Assembly (NCBI RefSeq): GCF_004365965.1
Contig: NZ_SOEB01000002.1
Coordinates: 124,001 to 188,000, forward strand
DNA: 64,000 nt
From: Rhodovulum visakhapatnamense
GTDB taxonomy: Bacteria > Pseudomonadota > Alphaproteobacteria > Rhodobacterales > Rhodobacteraceae
Reading direction: 5' to 3'
Both the position numbers and the translations under genes were made by a program. This document shows positions 8,582-17,382 of this stretch, piece after piece. The notes beneath the pieces are model-generated. The model did no database searches, was not told the DNA's origin, and saw only the letters and a program-made list of their open reading frames with translations. The number at the start of each line of letters is the position of its first letter. Positions within the stretch are counted from its first letter, which is position 1.

Positions 8582-9253
8582 ATGACACGGGCAGAGGATG
8601 GCGGCGAACGGATCGGCGCGGCCGAACTGGCCTATCGGGCAATCCGCAAGCGGATCTTCTCGGGCCGCTATGCCGAGAACGAGCGCGTGACCGAGGCCGA
8701 ATTCGCGGAAAGCCTTGCGATGTCGCGCACCCCGGTCCGCGAGGCGGTCAAGCGGCTGATCCTCGAGGGCTTGCTGACCCGCGAGGCCGGGCCCGGGCTG
8801 CGCGTGGTGGGGCTGGGCGCGGACGAGATCGAACAGATCTTCGCGATGCGCCTGCTGCTTGAATCCTACGCCGCCCGGCGCGCCGCGGGTTTTGCCAGCG
8901 CCGAGGAACGCGCAACGCTGGCCGATCTCGCCCTGCAGATGCAGGCCCATGTGCCGCCGCGAAACGATGCCGATTACGAGGCCATCACCGAGGCCAACCG
9001 CGCCTTTCACCAGCTGATCCTGACCGCCGCGCGGTCGCCCCGGCTCGAGGCGATGCTGTCGCTGGTGGTCAATCTCGGGCTCGTCTCGCTGACCTTCAAA
9101 AGCTACGACGAGGCCGCGATCCGCCGGTCGGCGGCGCATCACCGGGAAATCGCCGACGCGATTCTCGCGGGCGATGCCGACTGGGCGGGCGCCGCGATGC
9201 AGACCCATCTGCATGCGGCCACGGCCGCCGCGCGGCGGAATTTCGGGTCCTGA
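8582..9253 (+). CDS. GntR-family regulator with FCD domain
   Basis: 223 residues. The N-terminal winged helix-turn-helix (about 18-80) contains the typical FAESLAMSRTPVREAVKRL. The C-terminal all-helical FCD ligand domain (about 90-215) keeps the metal/ligand-type residues FHQLIL and AAHHREI. It probably forms one transcript with the lyase gene and senses the acid or a CoA intermediate. Candidate binding site: the GTATAC palindrome at 7602-7611 in the divergent promoter. Confidence 0.88.
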   Translation: MTRAEDGGERIGAAELAYRAIRKRIFSGRYAENERVTEAEFAESLAMSRTPVREAVKRLILEGLLTREAGPGLRVVGLGADEIEQIFAMRLLLESYAARRAAGFASAEERATLADLALQMQAHVPPRNDADYEAITEANRAFHQLILTAARSPRLEAMLSLVVNLGLVSLTFKSYDEAAIRRSAAHHREIADAILAGDADWAGAAMQTHLHAATAAARRNFGS

Positions 9254-9397
9254 GCCTTCGGGACCGCCGCAGGGCCGCGTGTGACATCACGTCCGGCCCG
9301 CGGCCCGCGGGCGGCTTGCCCCAGATCAAGGACCGCACCGTCGTCCGGGCCGAGGATCGCCGTACCTAAACTGCTGCGGCAATCCGCGCTTTGTACG

Positions 9398-9431
9398 AAA
9401 ATTGCCCAAAGACTAGAAGCTGGGCAATTTT
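9398..9431. promoter_or_regulatory. Perfect 11-bp inverted repeat upstream of the oxidoreductase operon
   Basis: AAAATTGCCCA (9398-9408) and TGGGCAATTTT (9421-9431) are exact inverted copies separated by 12 bases, ending 33 bases before the iorA start. The stretch is much more AT-rich than its surroundings. Size and placement suit an operator for a dimeric activator or repressor; a transcriptional hairpin is also possible. The regulator is not identified. Confidence 0.5.
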
Positions 9432-9464
9432 GTGCAATTCCGCGCGCGACACAGGACGACGCCA

Positions 9465-11291
9465 ATGACACATGCCCTCCGGCAGGGTGCCACCGAGCCG
9501 CTTGGCGCGGGACAGTCCCGCCCGATGACCGGCAACGAAGCCATCGCCCGCGGCGTCTGGGAGGCCGGCGCCAGGGTCGCCGCCGCCTATCCCGGCACGC
9601 CCTCGACCGAGATCCTGGAAAGCCTCGCGGCCTATCCCGCCGCCGACATCCACGCGCAATGGTCGACCAACGAGAAGACCGCGATGGATGTGGCCATCGG
9701 CGCCTCCTTCGCGGGGACACGCGCCTTCACCGCGATGAAGCATGTCGGCATGAATGTCGCGGCCGATGCGCTGATGTCGTTTTCCTATATCGGGGTCAAT
9801 GGCGGGCTGGTCGTCGCGGTCTGCGACGATCCGGGTATCCATTCCTCGCAGAACGAACAGGACAGCCGGATCTATGCCCGCTTCGCCCATGTGCCGGTGC
9901 TGGAGCCCTCGGACGGGCAGGAGGCGCTCGAATTTACCCGAACGGCCTTCGATCTGTCCGAGGAATACGACTGTCCGGTCTTCGTGCGCTCGACCACGCG
10001 GCTGTCGCATACCCGAAGCGCGGTGACCCTGGGCGCCCGCCAGACGCCCGCCGCGCGGGTCTTCGAGGACAATCCCCGCAAGAACGTGATGATCCCGGCC
10101 CATGCCCGGATGCGCCACGGCCATGTGCTGGCGCGCGAGGCGCGGCTGCGCGAGGCGCTGTCGGACAGCCCCCTGAACCGGGTCGAGCCGGGCGATGCAC
10201 GGGTCGGCATCATCACCTCGGGCATCCCCTATACCTATGTGAAGGAATGCCTGCCCGACGTCTCGGTGCTGAAGCTCGGCGTCACCTGGCCGCTGCCCGA
10301 CCGGCTGATCCGCGAGTTCTGCGCGGGCGTCGAGCGGGTGATCGTGGTCGAGGAACTGGAACCCCTGATCGAGGACGCGCTGAAGGCGATGGGGATTGCC
10401 TGCGAGGGCAAGGCCTTCTTCCCGCGCGAGGGCGAATTCTCGCCCGAGATCGTCCATGACGGGCTGGCGAAAGCCGGGCTGATGCCCGCGCGGGTCCATG
10501 CGGCGCCTTTCGAATTCGCGCCGATGGTGCGCCCGCCGGTCCTGTGCGCGGGCTGCCCGCATGTGGCCTGCTTCATGGCGCTGGGCGCGATCGACGCGCG
10601 GGTCGCGGGCGATATCGGCTGCTATACGCTGGCCGTGGTCGAGCCGCTGAAGTCGATGGATACCTGCGTCTCGATGGGATCGAGCATCGCCAATGCGGTC
10701 GGCATGGCCAAGGCCGGGACCGAGACCCGGCCGATCGTCGCCACCATCGGCGATTCTACCTTCCTGCATTCGGGCATCCCGCCCCTGATCGACGCCATCT
10801 ACAACGACGCCGACATCACCGTCTTCATCCTCGACAACCACATCACCGCGATGACCGGCGGGCAGGATCATCCCGGCACCGGCCGCACCCTGAGGGGCGA
10901 TCCCGCGCCGCGCGTCGACTTCTTCGCGCTGGTCAAGGCGCTGGGCGTGCGCTGGGTGCAGAAGGTCGACAGCTACGACACCGCCTCGATGCAGCGCCAG
11001 TTGCGCGAGGCGGTCGCGCACAAGGGCGTGTCGGTCGTGATTTCCGACCGGCCCTGTGTGCTGGACCCGGTGCGGATCAAGGGTCCGGCGATGGCGGTCG
11101 ATCAGGACAGCTGCATCGCCTGCCAGGCCTGCATGAACCTCGGCTGCCCGGCCATCACCTGGGCCGAGGGCTGGCATGAGGGCCGCCACAAGGTGCAGAT
11201 CGACCCCGAGGCCTGCATCGGCTGCAGCCTCTGCGCGCAGCTTTGTGCCTCGCATTCGATCAAGCCCGCCGACATTGCCGAACAGGTCTGA
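9465..11291 (+). CDS. iorA: Indolepyruvate:ferredoxin oxidoreductase alpha subunit
   Basis: 608 residues. Domain order: pyrimidine-binding TPP domain (about 15-180, with the YPGTPSTEI motif), linker, TPP pyrophosphate domain (about 350-520, with CAGCPH and GDIGCY), then a C-terminal 2x[4Fe-4S] ferredoxin domain with CIACQACMNLGCP at about 550 and CIGCSLCAQLC at about 584. The family oxidatively decarboxylates aryl pyruvates to arylacetyl-CoA. ATG 9465 has an AGGACG ribosome site; an upstream GTG at 9432 falls in the inverted repeat and is less likely. The iorB gene starts three bases after the stop. In this genome the product phenylacetyl-CoA would feed the Paa pathway. Confidence 0.88.
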   Translation: MTHALRQGATEPLGAGQSRPMTGNEAIARGVWEAGARVAAAYPGTPSTEILESLAAYPAADIHAQWSTNEKTAMDVAIGASFAGTRAFTAMKHVGMNVAADALMSFSYIGVNGGLVVAVCDDPGIHSSQNEQDSRIYARFAHVPVLEPSDGQEALEFTRTAFDLSEEYDCPVFVRSTTRLSHTRSAVTLGARQTPAARVFEDNPRKNVMIPAHARMRHGHVLAREARLREALSDSPLNRVEPGDARVGIITSGIPYTYVKECLPDVSVLKLGVTWPLPDRLIREFCAGVERVIVVEELEPLIEDALKAMGIACEGKAFFPREGEFSPEIVHDGLAKAGLMPARVHAAPFEFAPMVRPPVLCAGCPHVACFMALGAIDARVAGDIGCYTLAVVEPLKSMDTCVSMGSSIANAVGMAKAGTETRPIVATIGDSTFLHSGIPPLIDAIYNDADITVFILDNHITAMTGGQDHPGTGRTLRGDPAPRVDFFALVKALGVRWVQKVDSYDTASMQRQLREAVAHKGVSVVISDRPCVLDPVRIKGPAMAVDQDSCIACQACMNLGCPAITWAEGWHEGRHKVQIDPEACIGCSLCAQLCASHSIKPADIAEQV

Positions 11292-11294
11292 GCC

Positions 11295-12185
11295 ATGGAC
11301 AAGCGCAACCGGACGACAAACGTTCTGATCGTCGGCGTCGGCGGACAGGGCGTCATCATGGTCTCGAAGGTGCTGGCCCAGCTCTGTCAGGAGGCCGGCC
11401 ATGACGTGAAGCAAAGCGAGGTCCATGGCATGGCCAAGCGCGGCGGCGGCGTCTTCAGCCATGTCCGCTTCGGGCCGAAGGTCTGGTCGCCGACCATCCC
11501 CGAGGGCGAGGTCGACATCCTCGTCGCGCTGGAATGGGCCGAGGGCCTGCGCTGGATCCGGCACCTCAAGCCCGAGACCGGCACCTTCATCGCCGATTGC
11601 CAGAAGATCGTGCCGCCCTTCGCCTGCCGCAGCCGCAAGCGCGGGGCCGAACCCGCCTATGCGCCCCAGACCCCCGAGGAAATCATCGATCAGGTTCATG
11701 CGGGCTATGTGATGGACGCGACCGGGCTTGCGGCCAATCTGGGCAATGCACGCGCCGCCAATACCGTGCTGCTGGGGGCGCTGTCGACCGCGCTCGACTT
11801 CCCCGAAGCGGCCTGGGCGCAGGTCATCGCCGCCACCGTCCCGCCGAAATCGGTCGGGATCAACGCCCGGGCCTTCACCGAGGGCCGGGCCTGGGCGCTG
11901 GGCGGGACCAAGCGGATCGACGTCACCGCCAGCGGGCTGCAGAAATCCCGCGCCGAGGTCCATCACCCGCAGGTCGAGACCGTGGTCGAGATCACCGCCG
12001 ACTGGTGCAAGGGCTGCGACATCTGCGTGAAAAGCTGCCCCGAACGCTGCCTGAGGCTGAACGACCAGCTCAAGGCCGAACTGGCGCTGCCCGAGCTGTG
12101 CACCGGCTGCCAGCTCTGTTCCTGGCTGTGCCCCGACATGGCGATTTCCGTCACCAACACGCCCGTCCAGGAGGCCGCGTCATGA
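11295..12185 (+). CDS. iorB: Indolepyruvate oxidoreductase beta subunit fused to a 2x[4Fe-4S] ferredoxin
   Basis: 296 residues. The first 200 are an IorB/gamma-type domain opening with NVLIVGVGGQGV and SEVHGMAKRGG. After a linker comes a ferredoxin domain with CKGCDICVKSCP near residue 238 and CTGCQLCSWLCP near 269. Ordinary IorB proteins are about 200 residues, so the ferredoxin is an added module, similar to the gamma-delta fusions of some pyruvate oxidoreductases. Its stop overlaps the next start by four bases. Because the following KorABC set has no ferredoxin subunit of its own, this domain might serve both enzymes. Confidence 0.85.
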   Translation: MDKRNRTTNVLIVGVGGQGVIMVSKVLAQLCQEAGHDVKQSEVHGMAKRGGGVFSHVRFGPKVWSPTIPEGEVDILVALEWAEGLRWIRHLKPETGTFIADCQKIVPPFACRSRKRGAEPAYAPQTPEEIIDQVHAGYVMDATGLAANLGNARAANTVLLGALSTALDFPEAAWAQVIAATVPPKSVGINARAFTEGRAWALGGTKRIDVTASGLQKSRAEVHHPQVETVVEITADWCKGCDICVKSCPERCLRLNDQLKAELALPELCTGCQLCSWLCPDMAISVTNTPVQEAAS

Positions 12186-13357
12186 CCGCCCCGTCCCTCG
12201 CCGCTGCGCCGGCGGCCCTGACCGGCCGTCGCAATCTGGAAGGCAACGAGGCCTGCGCGCTGGGCGCGATCCGGGCCGGATGCCGGTTCTTCGCGGGCTA
12301 TCCGATCACGCCGTCCTCGGAAGTGGCCGAGACCATGGCCCGCGAGCTGCCGAAAGTGGGCGGTACCTTCATCCAGATGGAAGATGAAATCGCCTCGATG
12401 GGCGCGGTGATCGGCGCCTCGATGGGGGGCGTGACGGCGATGACCGCGACCTCCGGCCCCGGCTTTTCGCTGAAGCAGGAAAACCTCGGCTATGCCTGCG
12501 GCGCCGAGATCCCCTGCGTGATCGTCAATGTGATGCGGGGCGGGCCCTCGACCGGGATGCCCACGCGCCCGGCGCAGGGCGACATCCTGCAGGCGCGCTG
12601 GGGCACCCATGGCGATCACGCGGTGATCGTGCTGGCCCCGGCCTCGGTCGGCGAGGCCTATTCCGAGACGATCCGCGCGGTCGAGCTGTCGGAAACCCTG
12701 CGGGTGCCGGTCGTGGTGCTGCTGGACGAGGTGATCGGCCACCTGACCGAAACCGTCGATCTGGGCGCCGTGGCCGAGGCGCCCGGGATCGCCCGGCCCT
12801 TCGCCACCGGCCCGCGCGAGGGCTTCCTGCCCTATGCCGAGACCGCCGATCTGGTGCCGCCGATGCCGCGCCCGGGCGACGGCTATCGCAGCCATTGCAC
12901 CGGCCTGACCCATGGCCCCGACGGCTTTCCGACCCAGAATCCCGCCGTCGCTGCCGCCGCGCTGACCCGGACCACCGACAAGCTGGTCCTGCACCGCGCC
13001 CGGATCGAAAGCTGGCGCGAGCAGGCCACCGAGGATGCCGATCTGCTGATCGTCGCCATCGGCATTTCCGCCCGCGCCGCGCGGCAGGCGGTGAAGGATC
13101 TGCGCGCCGAGGGGCTGAAGGTGGGGCTGTTCCGGCCGGTCACGCTCTGGCCCTTCCCCGAGACGCCGCTGCGCGAGGCGGTCGCGGCGGCGGGCACGCG
13201 CAAGGTTCTGGTCCCCGAGATGAACCAGGGCCAATTGGTGCTGGAGGTCGAGCGGGTGCTGGCGGGCCGGGCCGAGGTCACGGGGCTGTCCCGCATCGAC
13301 GGCGAAACCCTGACCCCCGACGAGATCGCCGGGGCGGCGCGGGAGGCGCTGAAATGA
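12182..13357 (+). CDS. 2-oxoacid:acceptor oxidoreductase alpha subunit (KorA/PorA type)
   Basis: 391 residues. It has the pyrimidine-binding fold of 2-oxoacid oxidoreductases with the signature GYPITPSSEVAE at about 40 and the GPGFSLKQENLGYA stretch at about 98. The C-terminal transketolase-like domain ends in VPEMNQGQLVLEVER. The start overlaps the iorB stop (ATGA). Family members use 2-oxoglutarate, branched-chain oxoacids or aryl glyoxylates; the sequence does not decide between them. It pairs with the beta subunit that follows. Confidence 0.87.
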   Translation: MTAPSLAAAPAALTGRRNLEGNEACALGAIRAGCRFFAGYPITPSSEVAETMARELPKVGGTFIQMEDEIASMGAVIGASMGGVTAMTATSGPGFSLKQENLGYACGAEIPCVIVNVMRGGPSTGMPTRPAQGDILQARWGTHGDHAVIVLAPASVGEAYSETIRAVELSETLRVPVVVLLDEVIGHLTETVDLGAVAEAPGIARPFATGPREGFLPYAETADLVPPMPRPGDGYRSHCTGLTHGPDGFPTQNPAVAAAALTRTTDKLVLHRARIESWREQATEDADLLIVAIGISARAARQAVKDLRAEGLKVGLFRPVTLWPFPETPLREAVAAAGTRKVLVPEMNQGQLVLEVERVLAGRAEVTGLSRIDGETLTPDEIAGAAREALK

Positions 13358-14199
13358 AGGACACCAAGACCGAAACCGCCGCGAGCTTCGATGTCAACGA
13401 CTACCTGCGGCAGGACCGGATGCCGCATTTCCTCTGCCCCGGCTGCGGCCATGGCATCGCGCTCCGGGCGCTGCTTTGGGCGGTGCATGAGCAGGGCATT
13501 CCGAAGGACCGGCTGGCGGTCGTCTCGGGCATCGGCTGTTCGGGCCGGCTGTCGGCCTATATCGACGCCAACACCTTCCACACCACCCATGGCCGGCCGC
13601 TGACCTTCGCCACCGGGCTCAAGCTTGCGCGGCCCGACCTGCATGTCATCGTCATCACCGGCGACGGCGATTGTCTGGCCATCGGCGGCAACCATCTGAT
13701 CCATGCCTGCCGCCGCAATCTCGACATCACCTGCGTGATGCTGAACAACGAGATCTACGGCATGACCGGCGGTCAGGTCTCGCCGATGACGGCCGAGGGG
13801 CGGTTCACCACCACGACGCCCGAGGGCAATACAGAACCCAATTTCGACGCCTGCGCGCTGGCCGCCGCGGCCGGGGCCAGCTTTGTCGGGCGCGAGGTGA
13901 CGGCGCAGGTTCTGGCCTTGAAGACGCTGCTGGGACAGGCCATCGCGCATGAGGGCTTTTCCTTTGTCGAGGTGCTGTCGGACTGCACCGAGATCTATGG
14001 CCGCAAGAACGATCTTGGCGCCTCGCCCGAGATGATGCTGGCCAAGAAAAGCGCGATGCGGCCCTATGCCTATCGCAACACGGTCGATGTGCCGTTCCGG
14101 CCGAACGCGCTGCGGACCGGCGTGCTGACCCGGACCGACCGGCCCGAATACGGCGCCGCCTGGCGCGCCATGGCCGCCCGTATCCGCGAGGAGGAGTAA
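13354..14199 (+). CDS. 2-oxoacid:acceptor oxidoreductase beta subunit (KorB/PorB type)
   Basis: 281 residues. It carries the TPP pyrophosphate/Mg2+ signature, here ITGDGDCLAIGGNH near residue 106 followed by LNNEIYGMTGGQ at about 130. FLCPGCGHG near residue 27 supplies the cluster-ligand cysteines of beta subunits (CPGC), and GIGCSGR follows near 60. It is translationally coupled to the alpha subunit by an ATGA overlap. Confidence 0.88.
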   Translation: MKDTKTETAASFDVNDYLRQDRMPHFLCPGCGHGIALRALLWAVHEQGIPKDRLAVVSGIGCSGRLSAYIDANTFHTTHGRPLTFATGLKLARPDLHVIVITGDGDCLAIGGNHLIHACRRNLDITCVMLNNEIYGMTGGQVSPMTAEGRFTTTTPEGNTEPNFDACALAAAAGASFVGREVTAQVLALKTLLGQAIAHEGFSFVEVLSDCTEIYGRKNDLGASPEMMLAKKSAMRPYAYRNTVDVPFRPNALRTGVLTRTDRPEYGAAWRAMAARIREEE

Positions 14200-14202
14200 G
14201 CG

Positions 14203-14733
14203 ATGGAGATCCGTTTCAGCGGCAGCGGCGGTCAGGGGCTTTTGCTGTCGGCGCGCATTCTGGCCGCGGCCCTGACCGAGGCCGGGCTGACCGTCGCGCA
14301 GTCGAACGCCTACGAGCCCGTCTCGCGCGGGGGGCTGTCGCGGTCCGATCTGGTGATCGGCGAGGCCGAGGCCGATTACCCGCTGGCCCAGCGGCTCGAT
14401 GTGCTGCTGATCCTCGACGAGGCGGCGGCCACGGTCTCGACCGGGCTTCTGACCCCGGCGTCGCTGGTCCTGTGCGATGCCGAGCGGGTGACGACGCCCC
14501 CTCAGGGTCCGTTCCGCACGCTGTGCCTGCCCTTCACCGAGACCGCGCGCACCCTCGGCACCCCTCGCGTGACGAATATCGTGGCGCTCGGCGCGCTGAC
14601 CGCGCAGACGTCCATCTGCCCGCCCGAGGCCCTGATGGCCGTGATCGTCGCCCAGACCCCCGCCCGGTTCGAGCGGTTGAACCGCGAGGCCTTCGCGGCG
14701 GGGCTGGCGATGGGTGAAACCGAACCGGCCTGA
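14203..14733 (+). CDS. 2-oxoacid:acceptor oxidoreductase gamma subunit (KorC type)
   Basis: 176 residues with the gamma-family opening FSGSGGQGLLLSARILA and the SNAYEPVSRGGLSRSDLV block, which is the KorC version of the pattern (IorB has EVHGMAKRGG). It completes a second three-subunit oxidoreductase downstream of IorAB. It begins three bases after korB. Only six bases separate its stop from the convergent fadJ-like gene, and no terminator is visible there. Confidence 0.85.
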   Translation: MEIRFSGSGGQGLLLSARILAAALTEAGLTVAQSNAYEPVSRGGLSRSDLVIGEAEADYPLAQRLDVLLILDEAAATVSTGLLTPASLVLCDAERVTTPPQGPFRTLCLPFTETARTLGTPRVTNIVALGALTAQTSICPPEALMAVIVAQTPARFERLNREAFAAGLAMGETEPA

Positions 14734-14739
14734 GGCCGC

Positions 14740-16674
14740 TCAGCCCCGGCCGGTCCAGTGCATCGGCCCGCCCTTGCTGCGCGGGAAGCCATAGCCGTGG
14801 ATCTCGACCAGATCGATCTCGGCCGCGCTGTCTGCAATCCCTTCCGCAAGGATCGTCGCACCCTCGTCGGCCATGGCGCCGACCAGCCTCTCGGCAATCG
14901 CGTCGGGCGCAGGCACCTCGCCCCCGGCGATCCGGTCCGCCAGAAGCCGCGCGACCGCGTCCGAGGCGACCGGCATGCGGCCGCCCTCGGGATAGTCGTA
15001 CCAGCCGCCTCCGGTCTTCTGGCCCTTGCGCCCGGCGCGGACGAGGATGTCGGCCAGCGTTTCGGGCACATCCCGGCCTTCGGCGCGGGCCGCCTCGCGC
15101 TGCAGGAAGGCGATGTCGAGCCCGCCCAGATCCTGCGCCTCGAACGGCCCCATCCGGAAGCCGAAGCCGCGCATCGCGGCATCGACCGCCGCCACCGGCA
15201 CGCCCTCGGCCAGCAGGTCCTCGGCCGCGGCGCGATGGCGTTTCAGGATGCGGTTGCCGATGAAGCCCTCGCAGATCCCGGCCCTGACCGGCATCTTGCC
15301 AAGCCGCCGCGCCAGATCGAAGGCCGTGGCCAGCACCTCGGGCGCGGTGCCGGGCAGCGGCACGATTTCCAGAAGCTTCATCACATGGGCCGGACTGAAG
15401 AAATGCAGCCCGATCAGACGCTCGGGCGCGGGCACCCCCTCGGCGAGACGGCGCGGGTCGAGATAGGAGGTGTTGGTGGCCAGGATCGCATCCGGACGGC
15501 AGACCCGGGCCAGGTCGTCAAAGACCGCCCGCTTGACCGCCAGATCCTCGAAAACCGCCTCGATGGCCAGATCGACATCGCCAAGCGCCGTAGGGTCATC
15601 GGTGCAGATCAGCCCGTCCGACAGCGCCTTGGCCTCGTCCCCGGTCAGCTTGCCGCGCGCGGCCGCGCCATCGAAGATGCGGGAAACGGCGGCATGGGCG
15701 CGGGCGGCGGCACCGGCGTCGCGCTCGATCAGCGTCACCGGCATCCCCGCCATGCGGAAGGCCGCGGCGATGCCCGCCCCCATGGTCCCGCCACCGACCA
15801 CCCCGACCGAGCCGATATTGCGCGGCGCGACACCCTTCAGCGCGGCGGGACGCAGGGCGGCCCGTTCGGCAAAGAAGACATGGCGCAGCGCCGCCGCCTC
15901 GGGGCTGTCGCGCAACGCAAGGAAAGTGGCGCGCTCGAAAGCCATGGCCTCGTCGAAGGACGCCTCGGTCGCCTTCCGGACCGCCTCGAGCGCCCGGAGC
16001 GGCGCCGCCTCGCCCGCCTTTTCCAGCCGCGTGCGGCGCTCGGACCAATAGCTGTCGGGCCGGGTCTCGACCGGCCGGGCCGAGACCGGCTCGGGCAGCG
16101 CCCCCCCGATCATCGAGGCGGCATAGGACACCGCCGCGCCGCGCAGATCGCCCGTCACCATCGCATCGACCAGCCCCAGCCGCAGCGCCTCGGGCGCGGG
16201 CACGGGCTTGCCAGAGGTGACCATCTCGACCGCCGCCTCGATGCCCGCGAGGCGGGGCGTGCGCACCGTGCCCGAGGCGCCCGGAATGATGCCCAGACCG
16301 ACCTCGGGGAACCCCACGCGGGCTTCCGAATCGATCAGCCGGAACCGGCAGCCCAGCGCGACTTCCAGCCCGCCGCCCAGCGCCGCGCCATGAATGGCGG
16401 CGGTCCAGGGCTTGGCGGCAGCCTCGATCCGGTCGACCAGATCGGGCAGGTGCGGCTCGACCGGCGGCTGGCCGAATTCCTTGACATCGGCCCCGGCGAT
16501 GAAGCTGCGCCCGGCGCAGACCAGCACCACGGCGCGGATCCCGGGGTCGGCATCGAGCGTCTCGACCGCCTGCCAGAGCGCGCAGCGGACCTCGGCCGAG
16601 ATCGCGTTGACGGGCGGGTTGTCGAGGATCGCTACGGCAATTTCGCCCTCGCGGTCGATGGTCAGTACGGACAT
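14740..16674 (-). CDS. Bifunctional enoyl-CoA hydratase / 3-hydroxyacyl-CoA dehydrogenase
   Basis: 644 residues, somewhat shorter than FadB/FadJ (about 710). The crotonase domain (1-190) has an oxyanion-hole region AGRSFIAGADVK and both catalytic glutamates (GGGLE near 104, FPEVGLG near 124). The NAD-binding domain opens with GVVGGGTMGAGIA at about 291, and two dehydrogenase C-terminal domains follow (GLHFFSPAHVMKLLEIV). It sits at the end of a Liv transporter operon divergent from paaGIK. It may therefore do the PaaF (hydratase) and PaaH (3-hydroxyadipyl-CoA dehydrogenase) steps, for which no separate genes are seen here. A general beta-oxidation role is equally possible. Confidence 0.85.
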   Translation of the reverse strand: MSVLTIDREGEIAVAILDNPPVNAISAEVRCALWQAVETLDADPGIRAVVLVCAGRSFIAGADVKEFGQPPVEPHLPDLVDRIEAAAKPWTAAIHGAALGGGLEVALGCRFRLIDSEARVGFPEVGLGIIPGASGTVRTPRLAGIEAAVEMVTSGKPVPAPEALRLGLVDAMVTGDLRGAAVSYAASMIGGALPEPVSARPVETRPDSYWSERRTRLEKAGEAAPLRALEAVRKATEASFDEAMAFERATFLALRDSPEAAALRHVFFAERAALRPAALKGVAPRNIGSVGVVGGGTMGAGIAAAFRMAGMPVTLIERDAGAAARAHAAVSRIFDGAAARGKLTGDEAKALSDGLICTDDPTALGDVDLAIEAVFEDLAVKRAVFDDLARVCRPDAILATNTSYLDPRRLAEGVPAPERLIGLHFFSPAHVMKLLEIVPLPGTAPEVLATAFDLARRLGKMPVRAGICEGFIGNRILKRHRAAAEDLLAEGVPVAAVDAAMRGFGFRMGPFEAQDLGGLDIAFLQREAARAEGRDVPETLADILVRAGRKGQKTGGGWYDYPEGGRMPVASDAVARLLADRIAGGEVPAPDAIAERLVGAMADEGATILAEGIADSAAEIDLVEIHGYGFPRSKGGPMHWTGRG

Positions 16675-16680
16675 GTCGGA

Positions 16681-17382
16681 TCAGATCCCCAGATAGGCTT
16701 CGCGGATGCGCGGATCGGCGATCAGCGCCTCGGCCGGCCCCTCCATCGCGATCCGCCCGGTTTCCATCACATAGCCCCGGTCGGCGACCTTCAACGCCCC
16801 GAAGGCATTCTGTTCGACCAGCAGCACGGTCACCCCCAGCGCCTTGAGCCCGGTGACCACGTCGAAGATCTGCCGCACCAGCAGCGGCGCCAGACCCATC
16901 GAGGGCTCGTCAAGCAGCAGGCAGGCGGGCCGCCCCATCAGCGCGCGGGCGATGGCCAGCATCTGCTGCTGCCCGCCCGACAGCCCGCCGGCGGCCAGGT
17001 TGCGTTTCTCGCGCAACATCGGGAACAGGGCGAAGGCCTCGTCCATGTCGCGGGCCACGCGGTCATCGTCGTAAAGAAAGGCGCCAAGCCGCAGGTTTTC
17101 CTCGACCGAGAGATTGGTGAAGATCTGCCGCCCCTCGGGCGAATGCGCCAGCCCGTGGCGCAGCCGCTTGTGCGCGGGCGTCGTCACATAGGTCTCGCCG
17201 CGAAAGACGACGCGGCCGTCGGTGATCGGCTGGATCCCCGACAGACAGCGCAGAAGGGTGGTCTTGCCCGCGCCATTGGCCCCGACGACGGTGACGATCT
17301 CGCCCGAGTTGACCGTCAGGTCGATGCCGTGCAGCACCTCGATCCGGCCATAGCGCGCGCGCAGGTTCTCAACCGTCAGCAT
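16681..17382 (-). CDS. ABC transporter ATP-binding protein, LivF type
   Basis: 233 residues, standard LivF size. Walker A GANGAGKTT lies near residue 34, the signature LSGGQQQ near 138 and Walker B ACLLLDEPSMGL near 155, with the HGLAHSPEGRQIF segment typical of LivF. It is one of two ATPases of a branched-chain-type (HAAT) importer. It overlaps the LivG stop by 14 bases. Confidence 0.88.
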   Translation of the reverse strand: MLTVENLRARYGRIEVLHGIDLTVNSGEIVTVVGANGAGKTTLLRCLSGIQPITDGRVVFRGETYVTTPAHKRLRHGLAHSPEGRQIFTNLSVEENLRLGAFLYDDDRVARDMDEAFALFPMLREKRNLAAGGLSGGQQQMLAIARALMGRPACLLLDEPSMGLAPLLVRQIFDVVTGLKALGVTVLLVEQNAFGALKVADRGYVMETGRIAMEGPAEALIADPRIREAYLGI

